Assembly: GCA_964510225.1 (NCBI GenBank)
Contig: CAZEAN010000011.1
Span: 1-64,000 of the forward strand
Direction: 5' to 3'
DNA length: 64,000 nucleotides
Source: CAZEAN01 sp964510225
GTDB lineage: Bacteria > Planctomycetota > Planctomycetia > Isosphaerales > Isosphaeraceae
The notes beneath the pieces are model-generated. The model did no database searches. It was not told the origin of the DNA and saw nothing but the letters and a program-made list of their open reading frames with translations. Below are positions 52,355 to 61,212 of the stretch, one piece after another. Numbering within the stretch: position 1 is the first letter of the stretch; each line of letters opens with the position of its first letter. The position numbers and the translations under genes were made by a program.

Positions 52355-53701
52355 TCAAGCGAGTTGATATTCCGGTGAGGTAAGTAACAGTTTGAGAACT
52401 GCAGCTGGGTCATCGCCCACCGTGGCCCCGATCTCACTAGAAAATCCGTCTTGAAGGAGTAAATCAATGTAGAACTGGCTGGGATCTTTGGAGAGTCCAT
52501 GTCTTGTTGCGAGACCTTCGGGATCGATCCGTCTCCGGTCGTCGACGAGGCTAAGGATGGCATTGGATCGGGCCAGCGTTGTCGTGGTATTGATCCAGGC
52601 GCGACCACCCTCCCACCCCGCAACGCTCGGTGGAGCGAAGAGGCTCTGGCCCATGTTCCGGCAGGCTTCGGCGAGATCACTCGTCGAGACTGTCGGCGAG
52701 ACTACTTCGAGTGCTCGGATGGTACCGACCGAGAATTCGACGGGGCTTTTCACCCGTCGGAAACGGACGCTCGGATCAAAGAAGAGTTGAGAACGGAGGA
52801 TGATCTCCACCGGTACGTGAGTGCGATAACTCGAGTCGCGGTACGCGGCAGCAAGAGGTTCAAGAAGCTCCGCTGAGGGTTGATCTACTTCGCTCACCAG
52901 CAACCCAAAGAGCTTCCGGACAATAAAACGGGCGCATTGCGGTTGTTGGAGGAGGATCTCGGCAATCGCATCCCCATCAAAGGGTCCAGCATTACCGAGG
53001 ACGGCTTTTGTTCCTGGGTCGAACTCGGATTGGTTACGTCGGTAGCGCCCCCGGACGACGAAGGTCCCCGTGAACGCACGCGCGGCCTCTTGGATATCGC
53101 GCTCCGAGTAATGGCCGCGTCCTAACGCGAACAGCTCCATCACTTCACGAGCATAGTTTTCATTGGGATGCGACTTGCTATTCTCGGTCGCATCGAGCCA
53201 GATCAACATCGCCGGGTCCTTGGCGATCCGGCGGAGCAAGGTCCCAAAATCGCCTAAGGCATACTGCCGGAGCATCTGGTGTTGCCGATTCATCAGGCCC
53301 GGATCGTTGACCTTCTCGTTTGAGGTCGCAAAGTGATCATGCCAAAAGAGAGTGAGCCGCTCGACGAGGGGATGAGGGGTGTAGATCATCCGGTAGAGCC
53401 AGGCGGCTTGAAGTCCCTCAAGCCCCCCCGAAACCCCTGGCCCCGCAGACATGGAATCCATCAATCGCCTGAACGCCTCAGCGGGAGTTCCATCTCCCGC
53501 CACTTCGGTTCCGTTGAGGACCCGTTCGATACTCAACTCCGGGCCGTCGGCGAGATCGCCTTCGAGCGTCGCCCAATCCGCAGCAAAGCCAGCGCGTCGG
53601 TGTAAATGAGCAACCTTAGCGCGATCCCAAGGGTTGGTCCGGGAGGGCTTAAACGGTTCCCAAGCCCGAGTCGGATCGTTCAGGAGATCGATTCTACGCA
53701 T
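52355..53701 (-). CDS. DUF1800 protein (448 aa)
   Basis: The ATG at 53701 (MRRIDLLNDPTRAWEPF) has GGGGAG eight bases upstream. The DUF1800 signatures are HLHRRAGFAADWATLEGDL, LVERLTLFWHDHFATSNEKV, NENYAREVMELFALGRGHYS, and WINTTTTLARSN. The protein is mostly helical and lacks an obvious signal peptide. DUF1800/DUF1501 pairs are known in planctomycetes and other phyla and probably form an exported complex. It starts 50 bases after the stop of the large secreted protein gene on the same strand, so all three may be one operon. Confidence 0.93.
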   Translation of the reverse strand: MRRIDLLNDPTRAWEPFKPSRTNPWDRAKVAHLHRRAGFAADWATLEGDLADGPELSIERVLNGTEVAGDGTPAEAFRRLMDSMSAGPGVSGGLEGLQAAWLYRMIYTPHPLVERLTLFWHDHFATSNEKVNDPGLMNRQHQMLRQYALGDFGTLLRRIAKDPAMLIWLDATENSKSHPNENYAREVMELFALGRGHYSERDIQEAARAFTGTFVVRGRYRRNQSEFDPGTKAVLGNAGPFDGDAIAEILLQQPQCARFIVRKLFGLLVSEVDQPSAELLEPLAAAYRDSSYRTHVPVEIILRSQLFFDPSVRFRRVKSPVEFSVGTIRALEVVSPTVSTSDLAEACRNMGQSLFAPPSVAGWEGGRAWINTTTTLARSNAILSLVDDRRRIDPEGLATRHGLSKDPSQFYIDLLLQDGFSSEIGATVGDDPAAVLKLLLTSPEYQLA

Positions 53702-53751
53702 GGAGTCTACTCCCCGTTCGAGAATCAAGGGATCCGTAAGTCATTGGTCAA

Positions 53752-55536
53752 TCAGTCGTTCAGTTCGAACTCAAGACGGATCGTCGATTCGTCGGGTTCA
53801 TCGAGAACACTCAGTTCTCCGTCTCCAAAGTATCGAAGCGCTGCCACAATCGCCTCGAACGTCTGTTCTGCTGTTTTTCGATCGTTTCCTTCATCCAACA
53901 TGTTTTGGAGGATCAATCGTTCTTGGTTCAGCTCAATCAGACGTGCGAGTCCGGTCCCGTTAACGGTAAGCAAGAGAGTTGCATTGGAGGGATTGGGATC
54001 AGGGTTGCTCTGAAAGGCTTCGATCAATTGTTTTGTCAGATCTAGACCTGAGCTGATAATGAATCGATCACCGACGAACGCCACTGACGGAGCAAAATTG
54101 TGGCGATAGTGAACCTCGTCTGTCCTTCCTTCGTCGTCGTCCGATTCTTCAGCCACCACTTCCACAGGCTTCATGAAGGAGGCTTTGGAAATCGTTGTCC
54201 CTCGGAACTCTTCCGAACCAAGTTCGAGCGGTGGTGCACCTGTCTGAGCTGAACCGAGGTTTGCTAACCCCAGGAACGATTGAAATGCCACTCGTAGTCG
54301 CTGGGCAAATTCAATCCGATCGGGATCAATCTGAAGGACTAACGCAAACGCCGGGAGTTTCAGGTCTGGTACAAGTTCCATCTTGTCATAGTCCTGGAAT
54401 GCGGCAACAAGTTGCCAGCGTGTTCCAAGTGGTTCAAGGACAGAGTCGCCGAACTCACGACCACCAAAGAACTGACCGGCAAGCGTGTCTAGTTGTGCGA
54501 GTCCTTGTAACGCCTCAGGCGGTAAAAGTTCTTCACGGGCTTCCCAGAGTGCTCCTTGGTCGCTCCAGAGATTGATCGTCGCCACTAGTCCGTCTATTCC
54601 CAATGGCGCTGGTGCTCCATCACCGGGCTCAGGGAAGAAGAGATCATTGGGCGTCTCGAACCCTTCCGCCGGATTCGGGATCGTGATCGAGGTCGTCAGG
54701 GAGGATTCTCTCCAATCAATAGTCGCACGAACCCATTCTGCCTGTTGCAACTGCTCAACTCGACCACCGATAAGATACCGGGCCCCCGGATCGGGCTCAT
54801 CGATCGAGAACCGATCGGGATCAAGTTCGCGGAGGCGGTCGAGTTGCGCAAAGGCCCAGAGAACAGGGTTCCCGTCTGGCTTCAATTTCTGAAACTGCTC
54901 CGAAGTAGTGATCGTCGCTCCACCATCGAGGTAACGGTCTACGACGGCTTTCAGTTGGTCACCACCATTTGAAATCACAAGACGACCGTCGAGGATGGTG
55001 TGTGTTTCTTCATCCGAAAGACTGTAGCCTCGGAGACCTCGATACTCGGCTTCCTTGATTGGATCAGGATTCCCTTTCTCGTCGGCATCGGCCCGCGCCA
55101 ATTCAAGAAGTTTGTTATGGGCACGCTCGAGAAAGTCGGAATCTTCGGGTGTCACCACAAGGACGAGGCGAGGAGGGTCGGCCTCTTCGATACCGAAGAC
55201 AATGCCACCCGCCGTCAGGGCACGCATTCCTTCCGCCGGTGTCGTCCCGAGTTCCGAGGCGACAAAACTCAGTACTTCCCGAGCTTCGTTGACTCCGTCG
55301 CTCGAAAATGCCGATTCGTATCCTGGAAATGTTGCAATGAGAGCCCAAAGATCACCATCGGTAAGACGGTCATAGAGAGTTCCTGCCTCGCTGATCTCGG
55401 CGTAGACGACCGTTTCTGGACCCAAGAGGTCGCGTCCTTGCGTTTGCCCAAATGCGGACGAACCAATCCCACTGAATTCCCCGAGCATGATACCGGAGAA
55501 CGTAACCAAGACCGCGTAAGAAGCGATGATTCTCAT
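53752..55536 (-). CDS. Large exported hypothetical protein, DUF3352-like (594 aa)
   Basis: The ATG at 55536 follows GGGAGAG and starts a signal peptide (MRIIASYAVLVTFSGIMLG). The mature part begins DLLGPETVVYAEISEAGTLY and has two-fold repeated alpha/beta units with motifs such as GGIVFGIEEADPPRLVLVV and RGYSLSDEETHTILDGRLV. These resemble DUF3352 proteins of planctomycetes and other bacteria, which are exported and of unknown role. An acidic low-complexity stretch is near residue 480. It is transcribed before the DUF1800 and DUF1501 genes. The frame stays open to 55662 but the added residues match nothing. Confidence 0.75.
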   Translation of the reverse strand: MRIIASYAVLVTFSGIMLGEFSGIGSSAFGQTQGRDLLGPETVVYAEISEAGTLYDRLTDGDLWALIATFPGYESAFSSDGVNEAREVLSFVASELGTTPAEGMRALTAGGIVFGIEEADPPRLVLVVTPEDSDFLERAHNKLLELARADADEKGNPDPIKEAEYRGLRGYSLSDEETHTILDGRLVISNGGDQLKAVVDRYLDGGATITTSEQFQKLKPDGNPVLWAFAQLDRLRELDPDRFSIDEPDPGARYLIGGRVEQLQQAEWVRATIDWRESSLTTSITIPNPAEGFETPNDLFFPEPGDGAPAPLGIDGLVATINLWSDQGALWEAREELLPPEALQGLAQLDTLAGQFFGGREFGDSVLEPLGTRWQLVAAFQDYDKMELVPDLKLPAFALVLQIDPDRIEFAQRLRVAFQSFLGLANLGSAQTGAPPLELGSEEFRGTTISKASFMKPVEVVAEESDDDEGRTDEVHYRHNFAPSVAFVGDRFIISSGLDLTKQLIEAFQSNPDPNPSNATLLLTVNGTGLARLIELNQERLILQNMLDEGNDRKTAEQTFEAIVAALRYFGDGELSVLDEPDESTIRLEFELND

Positions 55537-55778
55537 TGATGGAACTCTCCCGCTCTGTGAGACTAAACCGTTGCTGAATACTTTCAGATCAGTCGCTGAG
55601 TAATACCGGCATGAAACGCTCAGAGTTTCAAATGATCGAACCCTCCAGAGATCGTTTTTCAAGTGACTGGGCCGTGTTCAGACTTGCAGTAGTCAAAGCG
55701 TCAAGCTAGGATTTATTGATAATGTTGATAAGGTCGAATTAATGAATGCATTGAGGAAACGAGGACGGGGAGGCTCGA

Positions 55779-56432
55779 TTGAGTAAGGCTTCTTCCACAC
55801 CTGCAATCCGAATGAAGGCAGCGTTGATCCCGCAAAACGGAGATCCAGAGATCTCCATTACGAGGGAAATCTCACTCGTCGGTCGCAATAAGGATTGCGA
55901 CATCCAGATCGAGCATCCGACGATCTCTCGGAGGCATTGTGTCCTGGTCCGGACTGCGGGACTCCTGGTCCTCCGGGACCTCGCGACCTTAAACGGAACG
56001 AAGGTCAAAGGCCAGCGAGTCCGTTGGGCAGCACTACTCCCAGGTGACCGGATTACGATTGGCGGTTACAAGGTGACTGTCTTCATCGGCCCCGAAAGCA
56101 GTACAACTCCGTTGACTCGACCAGACTATCATCCAGCCGGAGTTGTCACTGGATTCGCACCACCCACGCCCACACCTATCTTTAATGAGACACTGCAGAA
56201 CGCCAATCCAAGTGACGATTCTGTCCAGGCGATCGATTTCAATGCCGAGAGCCGACAAGTTGACCCTTGGAATGATGCCGTTGATCTCTCGCTCTCGCTC
56301 AGTGAAGAGGATCTGATTGAACCGATCCCGCTGAGTCTCGACGATGTCGTCGAGGACGATTCAGACAATCCGTTCAGTACATTGGACTCTTCGGACTCCG
56401 ACTACAAGTTCGATTTGAGTGACTTGGATTAG
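55779..56432 (+). CDS. FHA-domain protein (217 aa)
   Basis: The start is TTG at 55779 with GGGGAGG six bases upstream. The FHA domain covers residues 12-105: ISLVGRNKDCDIQIEHPTIS, then RRHCVLVR and LRDLATLNGTKVKGQRV, the phosphothreonine-binding Arg, Ser and Asn residues being visible. The C-terminal half is acidic and Ser/Asp-rich with no fold seen. FHA proteins bind phosphothreonine made by Hanks kinases, two of which lie at the other end of the window. Partner and role are unknown. Confidence 0.9.
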   Translation: MSKASSTPAIRMKAALIPQNGDPEISITREISLVGRNKDCDIQIEHPTISRRHCVLVRTAGLLVLRDLATLNGTKVKGQRVRWAALLPGDRITIGGYKVTVFIGPESSTTPLTRPDYHPAGVVTGFAPPTPTPIFNETLQNANPSDDSVQAIDFNAESRQVDPWNDAVDLSLSLSEEDLIEPIPLSLDDVVEDDSDNPFSTLDSSDSDYKFDLSDLD

Positions 56433-56642
56433 CGAGTCAAAGCAATCTATCTCCATCTTTCTAGCTTAGAGTCGGCTCGTGGAGAGGCAAACACCAGATA
56501 TGGAGTTCAGAAGTTCCTTTAGTTTCTCGCAAACAAAGAAAGATCCGAGTGGAACCTCGAACGAGCCGAGGTCCACGCGGTTCTTGGTGGGCAAGCAAGT
56601 GAGTTGTCTCGGGCATTGACAGATACCGTCGGAGCTCTGGGC

Positions 56643-56912
56643 TTAGGTTCCTTCAGAGCGGGGCCTTCTGGTTTCACGGCGAAGCGGTGGCCCGTTGAGG
56701 CGTTCGATTCGACGCGCATCCTGGGGATCCAGTCGGCTGGCCTGGCGGTTCTCTCGTTGGATTGCCTCGTAGACCTCCTGGCGGTGCACTGAGATCTCAA
56801 GCGGGGCGGCGATGCCCAATCGGACCTTATCGCCCCTGATGTCGACCACGGTGATGACAATGTCATCGCCGATGATGATGCTCTCATCGCGGTGTCGGGA
56901 CAGGACCAGCAT
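56643..56912 (-). CDS. csrA: CsrA translational regulator (89 aa)
   Basis: The ATG at 56912 follows AGGAG and gives MLVLSRHRDESIIIGDDIVI, the typical CsrA N-terminus. TVVDIRGDKVRLGIAAPLEI, SVHRQEVYEAIQREN covers the RNA-binding strands and the conserved Arg-Gln-Glu-Val. The C-terminal tail of about 30 residues is longer than in most CsrA proteins (about 60-75 residues). CsrA binds GGA in mRNA leaders and regulates motility and carbon storage. fliW is 213 bases upstream on the same strand. Confidence 0.95.
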   Translation of the reverse strand: MLVLSRHRDESIIIGDDIVITVVDIRGDKVRLGIAAPLEISVHRQEVYEAIQRENRQASRLDPQDARRIERLNGPPLRRETRRPRSEGT

Positions 56913-57125
56913 GGACTTAGGCTCCTTCCTCCTGCCAGCGACGGACGTGCCCATCCCTGTTCACGTCGTCCGGGTTGTCTGTTGACCACGACTCCGACCC
57001 ATCGTGCCTTTAGTGATTGATCTTGGCCTTCGTCTCGGAGGAGATTTCAGCCGTAATCGATCACCAATCTAGGAGTAAGTTGGTCGCTGGACTCCAACGA
57101 CCAAACTCGTCCCTTGGCAACCGGC

Positions 57126-57596
57126 TCACGCAGACGCTCGGAGCGCTGAGGGGCCGGGTAACAGGGTCGGGGCCGCGTCGGGTTCCCCCAACGGGAACCG
57201 CACGGCGTAGCGGCTGGAGGTCAACACCAACTGTCGGCCAAGCCGTCGTGTTGGGTTGAAAACCAGAGGCCCCTGCAGATTCACGGTTAGTCCATGTTCG
57301 GATCGATTGAGGATCACGAAGACCTCAGGCTCGAGGGACTCCTCAAGTTCGATCGACGCGCGATCGCCGGGCCGTAGTTCAACTCGGTAATCCGCGACAG
57401 CAACCCTGGGGCTCACCATCGCAAATGCCAGAGCCTCATCAGTCGTGGATTGGAGCCAGACCAATGAACTAACTTCAGCGTCGGGAACGATCGCGAATTC
57501 GGTCTGACCTCGGAACCCGACCAGCCCGTCCCGGAACTGGACGATGTCGTTGTCCTGGACGTTGATCGAGCCGAATCGTGTCGTGACGATCTCCAC
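57126..57596 (-). CDS. fliW: FliW flagellar assembly factor / CsrA antagonist
   Basis: The start is GTG at 57596 with GGAGG nine bases upstream; the frame open to 57857 adds an unrelated Arg/Pro-rich segment. The 156-residue product has VEIVTTRFGSINVQDNDIV, QFRDGLVGFRGQTEFAIV, and YRVELRPGDRASIELEES, typical of FliW. FliW binds CsrA and flagellin in a partner-switch that times flagellin synthesis. The csrA gene lies just downstream. No flagellar structural genes are in this window. Confidence 0.92.
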   Translation of the reverse strand: MEIVTTRFGSINVQDNDIVQFRDGLVGFRGQTEFAIVPDAEVSSLVWLQSTTDEALAFAMVSPRVAVADYRVELRPGDRASIELEESLEPEVFVILNRSEHGLTVNLQGPLVFNPTRRLGRQLVLTSSRYAVRFPLGEPDAAPTLLPGPSALRASA

Positions 57597-58017
57597 TTCC
57601 TGTTTCCTCCCCGGGCGTAGTACCGAAGCGATTACCGACTCGAACAGCCCGGCTCTGCCCCAATCGATCCAACAAGAGCGGCTCTGAAGAGCCTTTGCCT
57701 TATGGACTTTCGGGGACGGCCACAACAACGGGTCTCGGAGACGGGGCCCGGGGCTCACTCTCGGCGGTCTCCTGCCGGGGCGATCCTCGGGACTAACCGA
57801 CCGTCTTATCGACTCAATGACCAGGGAGCACTGAGGATCGAACTGACCATTTTTCAATCACACGGCCACCTGAGAAGGCCGCACCAGTCGGCCCGGTCGT
57901 AGTGGTCAATCCCGATCCTCAGAACAAGCCGTGCAATGATGAGGAGAGCGGTCGGAAGCGCTCATTCTCTCCGGACAGTTCGAGCAAGGAGCCCGGAGAG
58001 ATTGAGGATCGCAGCGA
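57597..58017. other. Intergenic region upstream of fliW
   Basis: About 420 bases between the PmoA-like gene end (58018) and fliW. It must hold the fliW-csrA promoter. Frames are present on both strands but with low-complexity Arg/Pro-rich translations that look like chance. No RNA gene or strong hairpin was seen. Confidence 0.45.
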
Positions 58018-59346
58018 TTACTCTGCGCCGTGCAACTCTACCGATAATGGGGAGGCAAAGTCTTGCCAGAGTCGCTCGTTGAGATCTCCATCGGGATGAC
58101 CATCGTGAATCACGATCCGATATCGGAATATGAGTGGCTCGCCAGGCTCGAAGACAACCTGGTGGTCGTGACTCGGTACATAGCTAAAGAATGGAAGCCG
58201 GGTTGGATGAATTCGAGCGGGAGTCGGGTGATTGATATTGTCGGGGTGGTCAAGAATAGCGACCCCAACGTATTGATCAGACCCAGACTTGACGGGTCCC
58301 GACAAGTCAACCCAGCGGGCTGGCTTCTGATCGCCCTGGACTTGGTCGAATCCTTCGCTCGTCAACACATCCAAGACCTGATTGGGGAAGAAGGAATCCG
58401 GCCCTCGGTAAGCCATCCCACCATAGCGATAGCGTGGGAGGGTCAAAGTCTCATTAATAGCTTCTTGGGTAGCGGTGAGGTCGATCAGCCAGTAGTTCTC
58501 CTGCACGTCGATGGCCTCAAGAACCCAATGCTCGCGGAGAACTGTGACAGGTTCATCGTCACTTCGGAGCGCTTCCCAGCGGTGGTCGACTTCGAGTCGC
58601 GCCGTCAGAGGGCCAACGATTGGGTTCATCACATTGTCGACCCGGACTCGACCCGATCCTCGTTGAAGATTCCAAAAGTCGGGGTGGAGGTCACCTCGCT
58701 CAGTCTTGGTGTATGCTAAGAAAATCCCACGGTGGTGTGGATGAGATTTGTCGGAGTAGTCTCCTGTGACGATCAAGCCCTCAGGAGAGTAAACAGGATG
58801 AAGATAGGCATTCCTCGCCTGGAGAGGATTAGGGTGATCGACGTCGGTCACATCCGCGACGTTGTACTGCAACACCGGCCTCTCTTCGAACGAGAGCCTT
58901 AAATGTCCTTCACCTGTTCGAGCAATATCCCAAGGAAATTTGCTTCCACCCTCTTCAGTCGTTGCAAACGACGATAGCTCGACCCGATAGAATCGCCGCG
59001 TTGTTGAAGTTGTCGTTCCCGCCTGGAGCCGACCCACTAACTGAACATGATCACTCGAAGTCTCTGCTCGACTTAGTTGGAGTTGGAGTACTCCACTGCT
59101 TTCTGGACTCCGATCGACTGCGACTGTCGCCAGACCAAGAGGCGCCTCGGACTGCTCGACGGCCGCTCGGAGAGATTCGGGAAGGAGATTCTTCGGGATC
59201 GCCGTTTTAACAATCTGAGGGCGATCATTCTGAAAGCTGCCATGGAGTGCAATGACCAAGTCTTCGGGTTCAGAAGCGTACGAGCCCACTTCGACGGCAA
59301 GCCCGATCACGAAAATGAGACAGGCCAATGCCCCAGAAGAACGCAT
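58018..59346 (-). CDS. PmoA-like DUF6807 exported protein
   Basis: Start ATG 59346 gives a signal peptide (LACLIFVIGLAVEVGSYAS). The domain shows PVLQYNVADVTDVDHPNPLQ, RNAYLHPVYSPEGLIVTGDY, SHPHHRGIFLAYTK and WEALRSDDEPVTVLREHWVL, then YRYGGMAYRGPDSFFPNQ; these mark the DUF6807 'methane oxygenase PmoA' family. Despite the name, such proteins are probably carbohydrate-active or binding proteins common in planctomycetes. Alternative starts at 59361 and 59412 have no better ribosome site. Its function is not known. Confidence 0.85.
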   Translation of the reverse strand: MRSSGALACLIFVIGLAVEVGSYASEPEDLVIALHGSFQNDRPQIVKTAIPKNLLPESLRAAVEQSEAPLGLATVAVDRSPESSGVLQLQLSRAETSSDHVQLVGRLQAGTTTSTTRRFYRVELSSFATTEEGGSKFPWDIARTGEGHLRLSFEERPVLQYNVADVTDVDHPNPLQARNAYLHPVYSPEGLIVTGDYSDKSHPHHRGIFLAYTKTERGDLHPDFWNLQRGSGRVRVDNVMNPIVGPLTARLEVDHRWEALRSDDEPVTVLREHWVLEAIDVQENYWLIDLTATQEAINETLTLPRYRYGGMAYRGPDSFFPNQVLDVLTSEGFDQVQGDQKPARWVDLSGPVKSGSDQYVGVAILDHPDNINHPTPARIHPTRLPFFSYVPSHDHQVVFEPGEPLIFRYRIVIHDGHPDGDLNERLWQDFASPLSVELHGAE

Positions 59347-59477
59347 CGAGTACAACAACATCAAGTCTGCCCCCGAAGATGGCGTGACAATCGCGATGAT
59401 CAATTCCAGCAAAGTCGATCAGGCGAGCTTATCGCGAGTCGCTCGACAATGCGAGTCTCTAACGCGGAGCTCATTTG

Positions 59478-59873
59478 ATGAAGTGGCTTTCCTGGTTTCT
59501 ACAGAATAAAGCAGCACTCAACGAGAATCAGGACGACCCCAAGCTGCGTCCTCTTTTTCTTCCGATCCCTCCTGAAGAGGTGATGCGATTCATCATCGAT
59601 CAGATTTCGGACCAACCCCGATGGCGTCTCGTCAATGCTGACTTCTCGAATCAGACAATCCATCTTGTTCGGGTTACAAGAGTCTGGCGGTTCAAGGACG
59701 ATGTCCTGATTCGAGTCAAATCAACAGAGAACGGCAATGGTTCACTGATTCTTGCAACCAGTGAATCCCGGGTTGGCAAAGGGGATCTCGGGCAGAATGC
59801 TCGGAATCTACGAGCACTCAGAACCATACTTTCAGAGAAAAGGCTGATGCTCAATGACTTCGCTGGATCTTGA
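59478..59873 (+). CDS. DUF1499 protein (131 aa)
   Basis: The ATG at 59478 follows GGAG. No signal peptide; a short helical N-terminus, then a beta-rich domain with IPPEEVMRFIIDQISDQPRW and VTRVWRFKDDVLIRVKSTEN, and the end ATSESRVGKGDLGQNARNLR, which is the DUF1499 signature. The family is of unknown function, found in many bacteria and plants. It converges with the DUF1571 gene, with 26 bases between. Confidence 0.85.
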   Translation: MKWLSWFLQNKAALNENQDDPKLRPLFLPIPPEEVMRFIIDQISDQPRWRLVNADFSNQTIHLVRVTRVWRFKDDVLIRVKSTENGNGSLILATSESRVGKGDLGQNARNLRALRTILSEKRLMLNDFAGS

Positions 59874-59899
59874 ATCTACTGGCTTTAGTTAGAGTCCAG

Positions 59900-60862
59900 T
59901 CAGCGACGGAATTCGTAGCGTGGATTGTCGAGGTCAAAATCGAGTGCCGTTACTGTCGAATCAAAGTCGATTTCGTCAAAATGATAGCGTTCCGCAAGTT
60001 TCAATGCGTCTTCATTGTAGGGGCCGGTACCCGACTCGGGCCATTCATAATTCCAGATCTGCATAGGAAGGTTCAGGACCGGGTCGTACAGCACTTTAAC
60101 TAACGCAAAGAGACGGACTCCATCGTTCTGGTCGTGCCGATGAACCGACCGGTACCAGACCGTTCCGTCCTCGTCGGTGACACGATCAAGAATCGTCTCA
60201 GCATGCGGGTCGCCGATGTCAATCTTGCGATAATTGAGGAGTCGTTCGGTGAGATTGGCGATCCCAGCGTCAGTAATCGGATGTCGGTTTTGCGACATGA
60301 CTACCGGGCCGTTCGGATCAAACTTAAGCCTCGGAAAGAGTCGCCCACGCCAATCCCCTTCATGTGCGATCAACTGCCCTTCATGCTCACCCGAAACAAA
60401 GAGGACTTCCTTACCGTTCCAAGGCTCGTCAAACCGAAGATAGATCGAAAATGGCTGATGTCTTACTTTGATTTGGAGTCGTTGTTCGGGCCCTAGTTTT
60501 CCCCCCAGGCGTTCCTGACGTCGCATCGTCGCAGAGTAGCCCTCGATTTCTTGAATCCGGTTACGAGCGCGTTGTAAGTAAGCTAAGAGGAATCGCTTCG
60601 CTTCGTCCCCTTCAAGCCGATCCTCGGGCCACTGTAGATCCTCGGCCACCGACTCTAATGTCGTGGCAACTTCTGACTTGTTGAACTCAGCGAGCTGTTC
60701 ATCGACGGGAGCCTGGTTTGCCGTCACCAATGCTGGTGCTTGGAATAAGTTCAATTTAACCCAAAAGACGACTCCCGTGATGAGTCCAGCTCCGACGCCT
60801 AAACCAATTACTGTAACTAGAACGATTCCTCTTCGGTGAGCTACGCGTCGCTGTTCAATCAT
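59900..60862 (-). CDS. DUF1571 protein (320 aa), membrane-anchored
   Basis: A basic start and one membrane helix (GIVLVTVIGLGVGAGLITGV) anchor an outward domain. DUF1571 motifs are RARNRIQEIEGYSATMRRQE, SIYLRFDEPWNGKEVLFV, and DPVLNLPMQIWNYEWPESG near the C-terminus. The family is mainly planctomycete and is thought to be outer-membrane or lipoprotein-carrier-like (LolA-like fold). It should sit in the periplasm or at its membrane. Function not established. Confidence 0.87.
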   Translation of the reverse strand: MIEQRRVAHRRGIVLVTVIGLGVGAGLITGVVFWVKLNLFQAPALVTANQAPVDEQLAEFNKSEVATTLESVAEDLQWPEDRLEGDEAKRFLLAYLQRARNRIQEIEGYSATMRRQERLGGKLGPEQRLQIKVRHQPFSIYLRFDEPWNGKEVLFVSGEHEGQLIAHEGDWRGRLFPRLKFDPNGPVVMSQNRHPITDAGIANLTERLLNYRKIDIGDPHAETILDRVTDEDGTVWYRSVHRHDQNDGVRLFALVKVLYDPVLNLPMQIWNYEWPESGTGPYNEDALKLAERYHFDEIDFDSTVTALDFDLDNPRYEFRR

Positions 60863-61212
60863 CGGAAAGGACTCGCTACAGTTCGATCTCTGTGATCTGG
60901 ATTGGGCCGCCGAACGGATCTGGGAATTGGAATATTGAGAGCCTACCGAACTCTTGATCGGATTGATGACCGATGGTTCTTGAGGCGTTGAAGGACTTGG
61001 AGAGCAACAATGTAGGTATTGTCGGGTGAGTTACAAAGGATTTTAACCCTGATTGAACGAGTCGGCATCACTAGTTTTTGCCTATTCGGGCTTACGTCTG
61101 GACATTGTCACCGAGAACTGTGGGCGGACCAAGGTTCGGTCGAAAAAGATCGCTGTAATCTGACTGATAGGCCATTCGCGCCTATTTGACCCTCTCCTCT
61201 GGGAGAGTTACG
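60863..61212. other. thiC upstream region, no TPP riboswitch recognised
   Basis: This 350-base interval separates the DUF1571 start from thiC. A thiC leader often has a TPP riboswitch with conserved CTGAGA and ACCTGATCTGG-type segments; I find neither, nor the paired arms. The Shine-Dalgarno GGGAG (61201-61205) lies before the chosen thiC start. No other RNA gene or protein was seen. Confidence 0.5.

Noticed and set aside
60863..61212. TPP riboswitch ahead of thiC
   Set aside because: The conserved CTGAGA and pyrophosphate-binding segments were not found by eye, so it is not listed as a feature.
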